Assembly: GCF_005405005.1 (NCBI RefSeq)
Contig: NZ_BJDH01000010.1
Location: 1-64,000 of the forward strand
DNA from: Lactiplantibacillus daoliensis
GTDB taxonomy: Bacteria > Bacillota > Bacilli > Lactobacillales > Lactobacillaceae
DNA length: 64,000 bases
Reading direction: 5' to 3'
The position numbers were made by a program, and so were the translations under genes. A model generated the notes under the pieces. It searched no databases. It was not told the origin of the DNA and worked only from the letters and a program-made list of their open reading frames with translations. Below, piece by piece: positions 33,527 through 42,335 of the stretch (the first letter of the stretch is position 1; every line of letters starts with the position of its first letter).

Positions 33527-34303
33527 ATGGCAAAACGACGAATTAATCATGATCCAAATCAATTCGTAAATACTGACGACCATCGCCGACAGCTGCAACT
33601 TGCAGTCCAAACGGCGTTGCCGACAAACGTGCATGTCTTGGCCCGTAACTTTGCCCGCTCTAGCGCCAGTTCCTATTGGCTCTTAATGCTTGACCCAATC
33701 AAAGGAACAATGCCACGGTTTCTAACCTTACGTATCGCCGACCATAGCTTATGGCTGAGCAATCATGACCAGTTAGCGGTTACTTGGGAAGCCGGCAACT
33801 TCACGACGATTCAACAGACGTTACGCCAGCGCTTGACACCAGCCACGTTACGTCAATACAGCTACGAGTTAGGCAATCTTGATATTGTCACCTTGCGTCT
33901 TATTTTACATTTGGAACAACATCAATTGATTTGGTTAGTTCAGCTCTCGCCAAACATTGCTAAAGCTTACAAAAATCAGCGATTGGATTTGCATGATGAC
34001 TTTCCCAGCGCTAAATTATTGTTAGGAAATATGAATAATAGCAGTTTACAGCTGGTGCCAGTTAAGCAATCAGCATTTCAAGCCAGGTTGGGTCAATATT
34101 TTGGCCGCAACTTGCTATTTTCACAGTTCACGAGTCACCAGTTGTTACGTTTATTACCGACAAATCAATGGATTCGACCGTTGTTGCGCCAGTTACCACC
34201 AACGCCACATTTGGAACAGCAACTCGCAGCCACGTATGGCACCGATTTTGTCCGTATTTATGTAGAGGCCATTCAGCAACAGGCACAGTTACAGGCGATT
34301 TAA
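33527..34303 (+). CDS. Hypothetical protein of 258 residues
   Basis: The start is ATG 33527 behind GAAGGAGGG, giving MAKRRINHDPNQFVNTDDHR. The protein is soluble, Leu/Gln-rich, with patterned helices (LRQRLTPATLRQYSYELGNL, LRLILHLEQHQLIWLV) and no membrane segment or recognised motif. It ends AIQQQAQLQAI. It is divergent from the GH65 gene and is followed by a terminator. Clean start signals and length support a real gene. Function unknown. Confidence 0.7.
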   Translation: MAKRRINHDPNQFVNTDDHRRQLQLAVQTALPTNVHVLARNFARSSASSYWLLMLDPIKGTMPRFLTLRIADHSLWLSNHDQLAVTWEAGNFTTIQQTLRQRLTPATLRQYSYELGNLDIVTLRLILHLEQHQLIWLVQLSPNIAKAYKNQRLDLHDDFPSAKLLLGNMNNSSLQLVPVKQSAFQARLGQYFGRNLLFSQFTSHQLLRLLPTNQWIRPLLRQLPPTPHLEQQLAATYGTDFVRIYVEAIQQQAQLQAI

Positions 34304-34308
34304 GACTT

Positions 34309-34352
34309 AGAAGACACCTGAGTTGGTCAATTAAACTCAAGCGTCTTTTTTA
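34309..34352 (+). terminator. Terminator after the 258-residue gene
   Basis: AGACACCTGAGTT (34312-34324) pairs imperfectly with AACTCAAGCGTCT (34334-34346), followed by six T. Confidence 0.75.
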
Positions 34353-34455
34353 TGGCCTAAATATGCACCCAGTTGATAAACTGCCATCACAATCGTCAAT
34401 TGGTCTATGTTAACTCATTTGCTTTTTACAATATAAAAGTTAGTTTGGATTGGCT

Positions 34456-34484
34456 TTGACAATCAATAATTCAGTCATTTATCT
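34456..34484 (+). promoter_or_regulatory. Candidate promoter of the aspartase gene
   Basis: TTGACA (34456-34461) and TTATCT (34479-34484) are 17 bases apart, 120 bases before the start. The rest of the 250-base gap shows no other clear signal to me. Confidence 0.45.
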
Positions 34485-34603
34485 CGATAACTTAATATTA
34501 TTCAGAGTTAGTGATCAAGTATTGTATTAAAACCGTAATGGTCTAAACTCTAGTCATTCATGTAAGAAGTTCTAACATGAAATCTAAATAAGAAGGTTAT
34601 GAC

Positions 34604-36001
34604 ATGCGGATTGAAGAGGATTGCATTGGCAAATTACCAATTGATGAACAGGCGTTATACGGTATTCACACGGTGCGGGCGGTACGAAATTTTCCAATTA
34701 GTCACGAGCCACTGGATCCATTGATCATTCAAAGCTTAATTCAGATCAAGAAAGCTGCGGCGATGACGAATCAAGCCGCCGGAACGTTGTCAGCTGAAAA
34801 GCAGGTTGCCATCGTTGCAGCCTGCAACCAATTATTAATTGGCCGCCATGCCGATAGCTTTATCGTTCCCGCGATTCAAGGTGGCGCCGGAACTTCAGCA
34901 AACATGAATGTCAATGAAGTCGTTGCTAACTTGGGACATCGGTTAAATCCAGCAGTCAAGTTGCAACCCAATGACGACGTTAATCAATCACAATCGACTA
35001 ATGACACCTTTCCAACCGCTGGTAAGATGGCCTTGCTTCAGCAATTACCCGGTTTATTAGGCGCTGTTGGTCAGCTGGTTCAAACCTTACTCGTCCAATC
35101 CAACCGTTATCGTGAAACAATTAAGGTGGGCCGAACACAACTTCAAGACGCTGTGCCAACAACCTATGGCCGCACCTTCCTGGCTTATTACCATTTATTC
35201 AAACGAGATTTAACTCGGCTTCAAACGGCCGGCGAACACCTACAGATTGTTAATTTAGGCGGAACAGCAATTGGCACTGGTGTTAATGCCACCCGCTACT
35301 ATCAAACGCATATCTTAACTGTGCTTAATCAAAATACCAAGCTTAATTTGCAAACAGCCCCCGATCTGATCGATGCCACACAAAACTGTGACAATTTCGT
35401 TGAATTTTCAGGCGCCATGAAGACGCTCGCTGTCAACTTATCGAAGTTCAGTAATGACTTACGTTTATTGTCGAGTGGCCCTCAAGCTGGTTTAGGTGAA
35501 CTCAATCTGCCAGCCAAACAAGCCGGCTCTTCAATCATGCCAGGCAAAGTCAATCCGGTTATTCCCGAAGTCGTCAATCAAGTTTGCTTCGAAGTCATCG
35601 GCAATGATGTTACCGTGACCATGGCCGCTGAAGCTGGTCAACTAGAATTGAATGCCTTCGAGCCAATCATGCTTCGTGACTTACTTGCCAATGAACGCTA
35701 TTTGCAGCAAGCCATGCACACCCTCGTTAAGAACTGTCTTCGTGATTTGACGGTTAACGAGACTGCTTGTGCCACTGCAGTTGAGCAGTCAGCCATCACT
35801 GCTACCGTATTGACACCTTATTTAGGCTACATGGCAACGACCAAATTAATCAAACAGGCCGTGGCACAGCACCAATCCGTCAAAGCCCTTTTATTAAAAG
35901 AAAATTTATTGCCCGCTGCCTTAATTGACCAGCTTTTTAGCTCAGCTAGTCTGACACAGCCGCGAAACGTTAAATCGGCATCTATTCAAAATCAAGCCTA
36001 A
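34604..36001 (+). CDS. Aspartate ammonia-lyase (fumarase/aspartase superfamily)
   Basis: The 465-residue enzyme interconverts aspartate with fumarate plus ammonia. Superfamily features are an N-terminal RIEEDCIGKLPIDEQALYGI pattern followed by HTVRAVRNFPIS (typical of AspA, not class II fumarase), a GGAGTSANMNVNEVVANL segment, TNDTFPTAGKMAL, and the signature loop AGSSIMPGKVNPVIPE with the catalytic Ser. AspA is preferred over fumarase because of the LRAVENF-like segment and overall resemblance. An argininosuccinate lyase is excluded by the N-terminus. AAGAAGG precedes ATG. It supplies fumarate or nitrogen in the cytoplasm and is monocistronic with a strong terminator. Confidence 0.87.
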   Translation: MRIEEDCIGKLPIDEQALYGIHTVRAVRNFPISHEPLDPLIIQSLIQIKKAAAMTNQAAGTLSAEKQVAIVAACNQLLIGRHADSFIVPAIQGGAGTSANMNVNEVVANLGHRLNPAVKLQPNDDVNQSQSTNDTFPTAGKMALLQQLPGLLGAVGQLVQTLLVQSNRYRETIKVGRTQLQDAVPTTYGRTFLAYYHLFKRDLTRLQTAGEHLQIVNLGGTAIGTGVNATRYYQTHILTVLNQNTKLNLQTAPDLIDATQNCDNFVEFSGAMKTLAVNLSKFSNDLRLLSSGPQAGLGELNLPAKQAGSSIMPGKVNPVIPEVVNQVCFEVIGNDVTVTMAAEAGQLELNAFEPIMLRDLLANERYLQQAMHTLVKNCLRDLTVNETACATAVEQSAITATVLTPYLGYMATTKLIKQAVAQHQSVKALLLKENLLPAALIDQLFSSASLTQPRNVKSASIQNQA

Positions 36002-36012
36002 TGCAGGCACAC

Positions 36013-36052
36013 AAAAAAGGAGGTTGAGACCATCAAGTCTCGACCTCCTTTT
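36013..36052. terminator. Terminator of the aspartase gene
   Basis: AAAAGGAGGTTGAGAC (36015-36030) pairs with GTCTCGACCTCCTTTT (36037-36052). A and T runs on both sides also suit the minus-strand treA transcript. Confidence 0.88.
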
Positions 36053-36058
36053 AATCAT

Positions 36059-36091
36059 TGCCTAAAGGCTGCAAGTTGAAAATGCTTGTCC
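36059..36091 (+). repeat. End remnant of the structured repeat
   Basis: CCTAAAGGCTGCAAGTTGAA and the following bases resemble the left end of copy C (TCTAAAAGTTGCAAGTAGAA) at about three quarters of positions. Nothing else of the element is present. It sits between the aspA terminator and the treA stop. Confidence 0.4.
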
Positions 36092-36104
36092 TGATTTCCT
36101 CCTC

Positions 36105-37754
36105 TTACTTTTGCTCAAGTAGCAAGGCCACCGATTGGTAGGGTTTAAGTACCAACTTCGGTTGAACCTTAACGTCATCATAATTTGATAATAAGACGGT
36201 TGCATCTAGCATCTCTGCCGGCAACTCAACGGTGGTTGTCGTGGCGTAAAAATTATTTAAAACGAGTAGTCGTTGGGTTCCGAGCTCACGCCAATAACCG
36301 AAGACTTGATCATCATCTAAACGCCAAGTCTGGTAACTGCCATCCGCCACAATTGGCATCGTCTGACGTAATTTAATTAATTGCTGATAATACTTAAAAA
36401 TTTCGCCATGTGCTAATTCAGCCGCCACATTAATCTTGGCCTGATTCGTTGGCCGTAACCATGGTCGCCCAGTCGTAAAGCCAGCGGTCGCACTCGCATC
36501 CCATTGCATCGGCGTCCGGGAATTATCGCGGGCCTTCGTTTTAACGATCGTAAACGCGTCGGCATGACTGTAACCGCTTCTAACCAGGGCACGGTAGGCA
36601 TTCAGTGCCTCAACATCTACGTAATCTGCCATTGAGTCATAATCAGGATCAGTCATCCCAATTTCTTCACCCATATAGATGAACGGCGTGCCACGTAATA
36701 AATGAATCACTGTAGCCAACATCTCTGCGGATTTAACCCGATAATGACCAACATCACCAAAGCGATTGAGCGCTCGTGGTTGGTCATGATTATTCCAGAA
36801 CAAGGCTTGCCACCCATCGCCAGCCGCCATTCCAGTCGCCCAACCATCCAGCAAATGTTTCAAGCGTGGAAAATCAAAGGCGGTTCGCGACCATTTACGC
36901 CCATCAACATAATCCGTCTTCAGATGATGGAAATTGAAGACCATCGACAATTCGTGATTGGCTGGATTCGTGTAGCCAATACTATTTTTAATCGTCGTCG
37001 ATGACATTTCACCGACCGTGACACTAGCTGCATCCTGACCAAAACTGTTAGCATTCAATTCTTTTAAATAATCTTGAACGATCGGCGTATCAGTATAAAG
37101 TGTCTTGCTAGCAACACCTTTAGGCGCATCGACCAACTGATCAGCTTTCCCAGTGACATTTATGACGTCAAAACGGAAGCCTTTGACACCTTTCCCCCGC
37201 CAATAATTCACCACTTCAGCGCAGGCTGCTCGTACCGCTGGATTATGCCAATCCAAATCGGCTTGCGTCGGATCATATAAATGTAAATAGTACAGATCCG
37301 TCTCGCCAAACGGACTCCAGGCTGGCCCGCCAAATTTAGATTCCCAATTAGTCGGGAGACTGCCATCTGGCTTGGCGTGTCGCAAGTAATAAAATTGTTG
37401 ATATTTCTGGTCACCGGCCAATGCTTTTTGGAACCAAGCGTGTTCGGTCGAAGTATGATTAAATACCATGTCTAGCATGACCCCGATACCAACCGCCTTC
37501 AACTTGGCGACTAATTCTTCAAAATCACTCATGGTGCCAAAAGTTGGATCAATCCGGTAATAATCGGCAATGTCGTAACCGCTATCATTTTGTGGCGAAA
37601 CGAAGAATGGATTAAACCAGATCATATCGACATTGAGCTTTTGAATATACGGAATCTTATCAATGATCCCGCGCAGATCACCAATACCATCACCATCACT
37701 ATCGTAAAAAGATTTTGGATAAATCTGATAAATCACTTGTTGCGATAATTTCAT
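36105..37754 (-). CDS. treA: Alpha,alpha-phosphotrehalase (GH13)
   Basis: The 549-residue cytoplasmic enzyme splits trehalose 6-phosphate into glucose and glucose 6-phosphate. Its GH13 (TreC) catalytic residues are visible: nucleophile Asp in KGFRFDVINV, acid Glu in VTVGEMSST, and the transition-state Asp in NNHDQPR. The start MKLSQQVIYQIYPKSFYDSD and the ISPQN-like FVSPQNDSGYDIADY are typical of oligo-1,6-glucosidase/TreC. Assignment to trehalose-P is supported by the treR gene just upstream (21-base gap) and by its operator. No EII for trehalose uptake lies next to it, which is unusual. GAGGGAAAGAG precedes ATG. Confidence 0.9.
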   Translation of the reverse strand: MKLSQQVIYQIYPKSFYDSDGDGIGDLRGIIDKIPYIQKLNVDMIWFNPFFVSPQNDSGYDIADYYRIDPTFGTMSDFEELVAKLKAVGIGVMLDMVFNHTSTEHAWFQKALAGDQKYQQFYYLRHAKPDGSLPTNWESKFGGPAWSPFGETDLYYLHLYDPTQADLDWHNPAVRAACAEVVNYWRGKGVKGFRFDVINVTGKADQLVDAPKGVASKTLYTDTPIVQDYLKELNANSFGQDAASVTVGEMSSTTIKNSIGYTNPANHELSMVFNFHHLKTDYVDGRKWSRTAFDFPRLKHLLDGWATGMAAGDGWQALFWNNHDQPRALNRFGDVGHYRVKSAEMLATVIHLLRGTPFIYMGEEIGMTDPDYDSMADYVDVEALNAYRALVRSGYSHADAFTIVKTKARDNSRTPMQWDASATAGFTTGRPWLRPTNQAKINVAAELAHGEIFKYYQQLIKLRQTMPIVADGSYQTWRLDDDQVFGYWRELGTQRLLVLNNFYATTTTVELPAEMLDATVLLSNYDDVKVQPKLVLKPYQSVALLLEQK

Positions 37755-37775
37755 GTCTCTTTCCCTCTCTGCTCG

Positions 37776-38498
37776 TTACTTTTTAGTCCGGCGTGCAAAA
37801 TCACGAAAGCGGAATTTATCGGCGCGATGCCGTGATTCGGTAAATTGAAACGGCGTGGCATCTGCCAAGCTCGTAACACTACGAACCACCGCAACATAGG
37901 CGCCAGGATCGAGGTGGAGCTGCTCACGGTCTTCGTCATTCGCCGGTTCCATCGTAATTTCCTTCGTCGCATACGCAATTTCTAAGCCTAAATCATTTTC
38001 AAAATAAGCATATAAAGAATCTTGCGCTGCCGCCTTAGGTAATTTCGGGACGATTGCTGTTAAAATATAATCTTTATCAATAATATCTGGTTCACCATCA
38101 ATGACCCGTAGCCGTTTAACTGCCGTGACTGGTTCTGCCGTCATCTCCACCCTCAACGAAGTAAACATCTGAACGGGCAAACTGACGTGTTCTTCAAATC
38201 CATACACCACATTTTCAGTGGTTACATTCATCTTTTCTGCTAATTCCTTGTAACTCACAATGCCTGAGACGGGAAATTCGTATTGTCGATGTTCAATAAC
38301 GATCGACCCTTTGCCACGAATTTTTTGAATATAGCCATCCTCAGCTAATTCCGCCAAGGCTTTACGGCCAGTTTCACGCGAGATGCCATAGAGCTGACAG
38401 AGCTGATTTTCACTTGGCAAATACGTGCCAGGCTGATAAACATCTCGATCAATTTTTTGTCGCAAGTCATCATAAACTAGTGCTGATTTATTCACCAT
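37776..38498 (-). CDS. treR: Trehalose operon repressor, GntR family
   Basis: The 240-residue regulator has a GntR winged helix (about 1-70): YDDLRQKIDRDVYQPGTYLP, SENQLCQLYGISRETGRKAL, then AELAEDGYIQKIRGKGSIV. A UTRA ligand domain follows (about 90-235, including VTAVKRLRVIDGEPDIIDKD and ESRHRADKFRFRDFARRTKK). In the family trehalose 6-phosphate releases it from DNA. AAGGAGG precedes ATG. It is the first gene of treR-treA, driven by the promoter at 38542-38570 whose spacer is its own operator. Confidence 0.9.
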   Translation of the reverse strand: MVNKSALVYDDLRQKIDRDVYQPGTYLPSENQLCQLYGISRETGRKALAELAEDGYIQKIRGKGSIVIEHRQYEFPVSGIVSYKELAEKMNVTTENVVYGFEEHVSLPVQMFTSLRVEMTAEPVTAVKRLRVIDGEPDIIDKDYILTAIVPKLPKAAAQDSLYAYFENDLGLEIAYATKEITMEPANDEDREQLHLDPGAYVAVVRSVTSLADATPFQFTESRHRADKFRFRDFARRTKK

Positions 38499-38541
38499 TC
38501 AAACTAGCCTCCTTAGCATTCAGTAATCGCTTACAGGATTC

Positions 38542-38570
38542 ATTTTAAACTTGTTTAGACAAGTTGTCAA
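38542..38570 (-). promoter_or_regulatory. tre promoter with TreR operator in the spacer
   Basis: On the minus strand TTGACA (38570-38565) and TAAAAT (38547-38542) are 17 bases apart. The spacer itself is the palindrome ACTTGT with ACAAGT (within 38548-38565), like the known TreR operator. A bound repressor would cover the promoter completely. Confidence 0.8.
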
Positions 38571-38626
38571 TATTTGAATTTTAACCGCTTAAAACTGCGC
38601 TATCACAACGATTCGTCAAATCTTTT

Positions 38627-38643
38627 GACTTGTATAACAAGTC
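38627..38643. promoter_or_regulatory. Second TreR-like operator
   Basis: GACTTGTATAACAAGTC is a near-perfect palindrome that resembles the operator in the tre promoter. It lies about 57 bases upstream of the -35 box and may allow looping between two repressor dimers. Confidence 0.65.
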
Positions 38644-38669
38644 TATACAGGTTGACATAAAAACGCGAC

Positions 38670-38698
38670 AAAAAAGACCAAGTCTGCTTGACTTGGTC
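38670..38698 (-). terminator. Terminator of the PnuC-family gene
   Basis: GACCAAGTC (38676-38684) pairs perfectly with GACTTGGTC (38690-38698). The minus-strand T run is at 38670-38675. Confidence 0.88.
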
Positions 38699-38733
38699 CA
38701 ACTGCCGGAAAGTTGATTCCGAGTGATTTATTT

Positions 38734-39516
38734 TTAGGCTTGGTGATTTAGGCCATAAACATTAGCTTCAGTTGATTTCTCAGCTGCCGCACTAGCCTTT
38801 TCTTCTGCAATTAACCGGGCCCGTTCGTGCTTGTTATACCAAGGTGAAACGGTGAAAGCTAACACATCATTCATCAAATAAACTGAACTGTTGATGAACA
38901 TTGCTAACGTTGCGGAACCCTGACGGAATGAAATGAACCAGAGCACCATTTGTGCTAATCCTGAAGCAATCCACCAGAAGTACTGATTGTTGTAGCGTAA
39001 GAAGCAAATAACCCCCGCCGTTAAACAGATCGCAAAACTAATCGCATCGACCCATGGCCGTGGATCATCAGTTAGCGCCCCGATTAAGTAACCAGAAATA
39101 CCATAAACAACTAGCGTTGAGACAATGGCAACAATCCAAGTTTTACCAGTGAATTTCCGGATTTTTGAAACCATGTTGACATTCCAGCTAGCACTCAGTA
39201 ACACTGGAATATCCAAAGTAACCACATAGGCCAATTGTTCACCAATGCTTAAATAGTTTTTAGCTGAAAAGCCCACCACAATAAAGCAAGCTGCCGAGAT
39301 AACCCCTAATAAACCGTTAACTGATTTTGCAGCATTGATTGCTAAAACACATAGAACCCCCAAAGTGGTCCCAATAAATGTTAGAATAGATAACGCCGTG
39401 ATTGGTGCACTGACCAAAGTCATCACTTGGCAACCTAAGCTAAAGTAGAACAAATAGTAGTTTTGTTGTGGCCAACCTTTTAATTGGTGCGATAAAAATT
39501 TAAAATAATTACTCAA
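38734..39516 (-). CDS. PnuC-family nucleoside transporter, probably for deoxynucleosides (PnuN-like)
   Basis: The membrane protein of about 260 residues has seven or eight helices and PnuC hallmarks: LLGVISAACFIVVGFSAKNY, then FWWIASGLAQMVLWF and FINSSVYLMNDVLAF. Classical PnuC imports nicotinamide riboside. Here two NrdR-like boxes upstream point instead to the deoxynucleoside branch (called PnuN in comparative studies of the NrdR regulon), because NrdR controls ribonucleotide reductase genes. I choose TTG 39516 (MSNYFKFLSHQLKG), which follows AGAGG at 8-9 bases. A longer frame from TTG 39543 reads through that ribosome site. The C-terminal tail is charged (EEKASAAAEKS). Confidence 0.78.
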   Translation of the reverse strand: MSNYFKFLSHQLKGWPQQNYYLFYFSLGCQVMTLVSAPITALSILTFIGTTLGVLCVLAINAAKSVNGLLGVISAACFIVVGFSAKNYLSIGEQLAYVVTLDIPVLLSASWNVNMVSKIRKFTGKTWIVAIVSTLVVYGISGYLIGALTDDPRPWVDAISFAICLTAGVICFLRYNNQYFWWIASGLAQMVLWFISFRQGSATLAMFINSSVYLMNDVLAFTVSPWYNKHERARLIAEEKASAAAEKSTEANVYGLNHQA

Positions 39517-39587
39517 AATCAACTTCCTCTTTCCGTCTATCAAGATAACGTTGCGTCATCATAGTTGGCCAACTATCACGTTTCACA

Positions 39588-39634
39588 CCACAATATATAG
39601 TGTTTTCTGTTTGAAACAACACTATATATTGTAT
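39588..39634. promoter_or_regulatory. Pair of NrdR-like boxes
   Basis: CCACAATATATAGTGT (39588-39603) and ACACTATATATTGTAT (39619-39634) match the NrdR box ACACWATATMTWGTGT at 14 and 15 of 16 positions. Their centres are 31 bases apart, three helical turns, as in known NrdR sites. They lie about 75-120 bases before the PnuC-family gene. A TATATT -10 box inside the promoter-proximal box is possible. Confidence 0.75.
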
Positions 39635-39829
39635 CATTATCTTTTTGGATGGAAAGGACTAATTTTCAAATATTAATTCAGTTGTAAGCAACGAATCCGG
39701 TTACTTCCCGTCAGCACGGTGGTTTTGTGCGGACGAATTTTTTTGAATTTTTTTCAAATTAACCGCCGTTACCACCAAGACTCAAATTGGGACTTATTCT
39801 GACTAATCGCCGCTCGCAAACATTGCCTT

Positions 39830-39858
39830 TTGTCGGAACTAGTCGCCTGGAGTATACT
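39830..39858 (+). promoter_or_regulatory. Promoter of the methionine aminopeptidase gene
   Basis: TTGTCG (39830-39835) and TATACT (39853-39858) are 17 bases apart, 50 bases before the start. Confidence 0.65.
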
Positions 39859-39908
39859 AGATATGGAAACTTTTTTACTTACAATATTCAAATTTTTTTG
39901 GAGGAAAT

Positions 39909-40697
39909 ATGATAACTCTTAAATCAGATCGAGAGATTAAGGGCATGCAAGCAGCCGGCGACATCATGGTCGGTTTGTTCCATGCACTCGAAGATTACAT
40001 TAAGCCTGGGTTGACGACCTGGGATGTTGATCACTTTGCCTATGAATACATCATTGCACACGATGCCACTCCTGGTGAACTCAACTTTGAAGGCTACAAA
40101 TACTCAACTTGTGTCAGCGTTAATGACATGATTTGTCACGGTTGCCCAAGTAAAGACATCTTAATTAAAGACGGTGACTTGTTGAAAGTCGATACCGTCA
40201 TTAACTATCACGGCTACTTAAGCGACTCTTGCCACGCCTTTGTTGCTGGTAAGACCTCACCAGAAGTTCAAAAATTAATGGACGTGACCTTGAAAGCCTT
40301 ATACCTTGGCATCGACCAAGCCGTTGTTGGCAACCGGATCGGTGACATTGGCTGGGCCATTCAAAACTACGCTGAAAACCAAATGGGTTATGGCGTGGTT
40401 CGCGAATACATCGGTCATGGTATCGGACCGACGATGCACGAAAAGCCTGACGTTCCTCATTACGGCGAAGCTGGTCATGGGACACGCTTAAAGGCCGGCA
40501 TGACCATCACCATTGAACCAATGGTTAACGTTGGTGACTGGCGTTCTGGCGAAACCGCCGATGATGGTTGGACGGTTCGCACGATGGACGGTAGTTTAAG
40601 CTGCCAATATGAACATACTTTAGTCGTCACAGATGATGGTCCTAAGATTTTATCCTCTTACGATCATGATTTTGATGCTAAATATTTATTGAAATAA
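39909..40697 (+). CDS. map: Methionine aminopeptidase, type I
   Basis: The 262-residue cytoplasmic metalloprotease removes the first methionine of new proteins. Metal-binding residues are present in order: Asp in LLKVDTVINY, Asp in YLSDSCHAFVAG, His in IGHGIGPTMHEKP, Glu in TITIEPMVNVG, and Glu in QYEHTLVVTD. The start MITLKSDREIKGMQAAGDIM is typical. TTGGAGG precedes ATG. A strong terminator follows. This looks like a full-length functional gene. Confidence 0.95.
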   Translation: MITLKSDREIKGMQAAGDIMVGLFHALEDYIKPGLTTWDVDHFAYEYIIAHDATPGELNFEGYKYSTCVSVNDMICHGCPSKDILIKDGDLLKVDTVINYHGYLSDSCHAFVAGKTSPEVQKLMDVTLKALYLGIDQAVVGNRIGDIGWAIQNYAENQMGYGVVREYIGHGIGPTMHEKPDVPHYGEAGHGTRLKAGMTITIEPMVNVGDWRSGETADDGWTVRTMDGSLSCQYEHTLVVTDDGPKILSSYDHDFDAKYLLK

Positions 40698-40701
40698 AAC
40701 C

Positions 40702-40741
40702 AAAAAGTTCCGCTGACAATTGATGTCAACGGAACTTTTTT
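40702..40741 (+). terminator. Terminator of map
   Basis: AAAAAGTTCCG (40702-40712) pairs with CGGAACTTTTT (40730-40740) and extends into a loop with its own pairing (TGACA, TGTCA). Confidence 0.85.
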
Positions 40742-40779
40742 GTGTTAAACGCCTGGCAATTGTGAGACAAACACTGTAT

Positions 40780-42129
40780 TTAAATTAATTCCAAAAAAGT
40801 CTGATAATCCTTCTCCACCTGGGTCACGTAAGCCTCGGCCCAGTTAGCCATGGCATCGTCAAACTTAGCAGAACTACCAATATAGCCGCGAATCATTGCA
40901 GCAGTTGGACTTTGTGCATGCGCCTGTGCCAAAATCATTGCACAAGTATTAGCATAAGCTTGGAACCGTCCCCATGACAACGTTGGAATATCAATTGATT
41001 CTTTCATATCACGGAACTGCCGAACATAAAAACTCTTGTCGGCCATCTGGAAATAGCCTAAAAAGACATCTGAGGTCGATTGTAAAATTCGCTGTGAACT
41101 GACAATTCGTTGGCCTTCGGTGAGTTCCATTGCCGCAGTTAAGGCTTGCCGTGCTTGACTCCCGACTTTACGAGTGGGCAAAGCTTCCTTGATTTGAAGC
41201 ACCATGTGACTACCATCTGTACTGGTAAGTAGGACTAAATAGCACAGCGATCCAAAACTTCCTACCCCCACACTATGGCGGATAATATCTGTGACTTCAT
41301 ATTGTGACAAAAGTAAGGCGACATCCGTCCGTACCGTCTGAAGATACTGGGTAATTCCTTGCTTCAAGGCTTGATAAGTCTTTTCATCAATATGCACCGA
41401 TCGTGGCGCGTTATCCTTAAATTGACGCTCGCCTTGGCTATTCGTCCAAGTAAACTTCCGGACCACTTGTTCCGAGTTTCGCTTCGTCGCTTTTTTAACT
41501 AAATCAGCAATGAAATCAGCTGTATCTGCCGGTTCACCACCAAAGTTCAAGACTGCTTGAACTTCATTATCCCGATAAAAACGTTCAAGCGTCGTCTGAT
41601 TAAACATCCGCTTGATGGCTTCACGGTAGCTTGCGCTGGCTTCGTGGACCAGGGCATCGACTTTTTTCGGCTTAAAATCAGAATTTCGAGCCGCTAGAAT
41701 AACACTGACTAGTAGCCGCCGTAGATCCCATTCCCATGGATGTACACCTGCTTCATCAAAATCATTCAAATCGAAAACTAAGCGACGTTCTGGTGAGGCA
41801 TAGAAGCCAAAGTTCCCAATGTGCGCGTCGCCGCACACAACGGCGGGAATTTCAGTTGAGTTTTGATAATCTAAATCATAATCCATTAATTCAACGGAGC
41901 CACGAAAAAAGGCAAACGCAGACGTGGACATCCGTTCTTGGCGTAGTGGTAATAATTCTGGCACTAACATCTCACGGACCCGTTTTAAATAGCCCGCCGC
42001 GTCTCGTTCTACTGGCTTGAAAGTCCCGAGCTGTTCAAACGACGTGACTAACCGGCGTGCTTTGCCTAACGCAATCAGTTCGGCCACGGTATGATGTTGG
42101 CGAATATGTGATAAATCAAGTGGTGGCAT
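40780..42129 (-). CDS. DUF2252 family protein
   Basis: The protein of about 449 residues has the DUF2252 layout: FAFFRGSVELMDYDL, then VCGDAHIGNFGFYASPERRL and VFDLNDFDEAGVHPWEWDLR. These residues resemble a kinase-like fold (HxxN and DxD metal-binding patterns in aminoglycoside-phosphotransferase relatives). Further on are GSFGSLCYLVLL and LQIKEALPT. The role of the family is unknown; small-molecule phosphotransfer is an inference from the motif pattern. I use ATG 42129 (MPPLDL), nine bases after AAAGGA. It is divergent from ndk. Confidence 0.85.
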   Translation of the reverse strand: MPPLDLSHIRQHHTVAELIALGKARRLVTSFEQLGTFKPVERDAAGYLKRVREMLVPELLPLRQERMSTSAFAFFRGSVELMDYDLDYQNSTEIPAVVCGDAHIGNFGFYASPERRLVFDLNDFDEAGVHPWEWDLRRLLVSVILAARNSDFKPKKVDALVHEASASYREAIKRMFNQTTLERFYRDNEVQAVLNFGGEPADTADFIADLVKKATKRNSEQVVRKFTWTNSQGERQFKDNAPRSVHIDEKTYQALKQGITQYLQTVRTDVALLLSQYEVTDIIRHSVGVGSFGSLCYLVLLTSTDGSHMVLQIKEALPTRKVGSQARQALTAAMELTEGQRIVSSQRILQSTSDVFLGYFQMADKSFYVRQFRDMKESIDIPTLSWGRFQAYANTCAMILAQAHAQSPTAAMIRGYIGSSAKFDDAMANWAEAYVTQVEKDYQTFLELI

Positions 42130-42335
42130 GAACATCAATCCTTTGTTTTAAACTGTTTCCATTATAACGATTTATGTTGTCAAAACGAAAGGATTACGCC
42201 GACAATTTCATTAAATTAATTGTCAGCAGTCATCAATTAAACCGGTCTTCCATTGACGCCCGTCGCGGATTCAGCTACAATTTAAGTTATCAAGGAATGG
42301 AAGCGTTTTCTAAAACTAAGGAGGAATTTCATACT

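Noticed and set aside
42174-42335. N-terminal extension of Ndk
   Set aside because: The frame stays open for 54 codons upstream, but the AAGGAGG ribosome site directly before ATG 42336 and the standard Ndk length show the true start.
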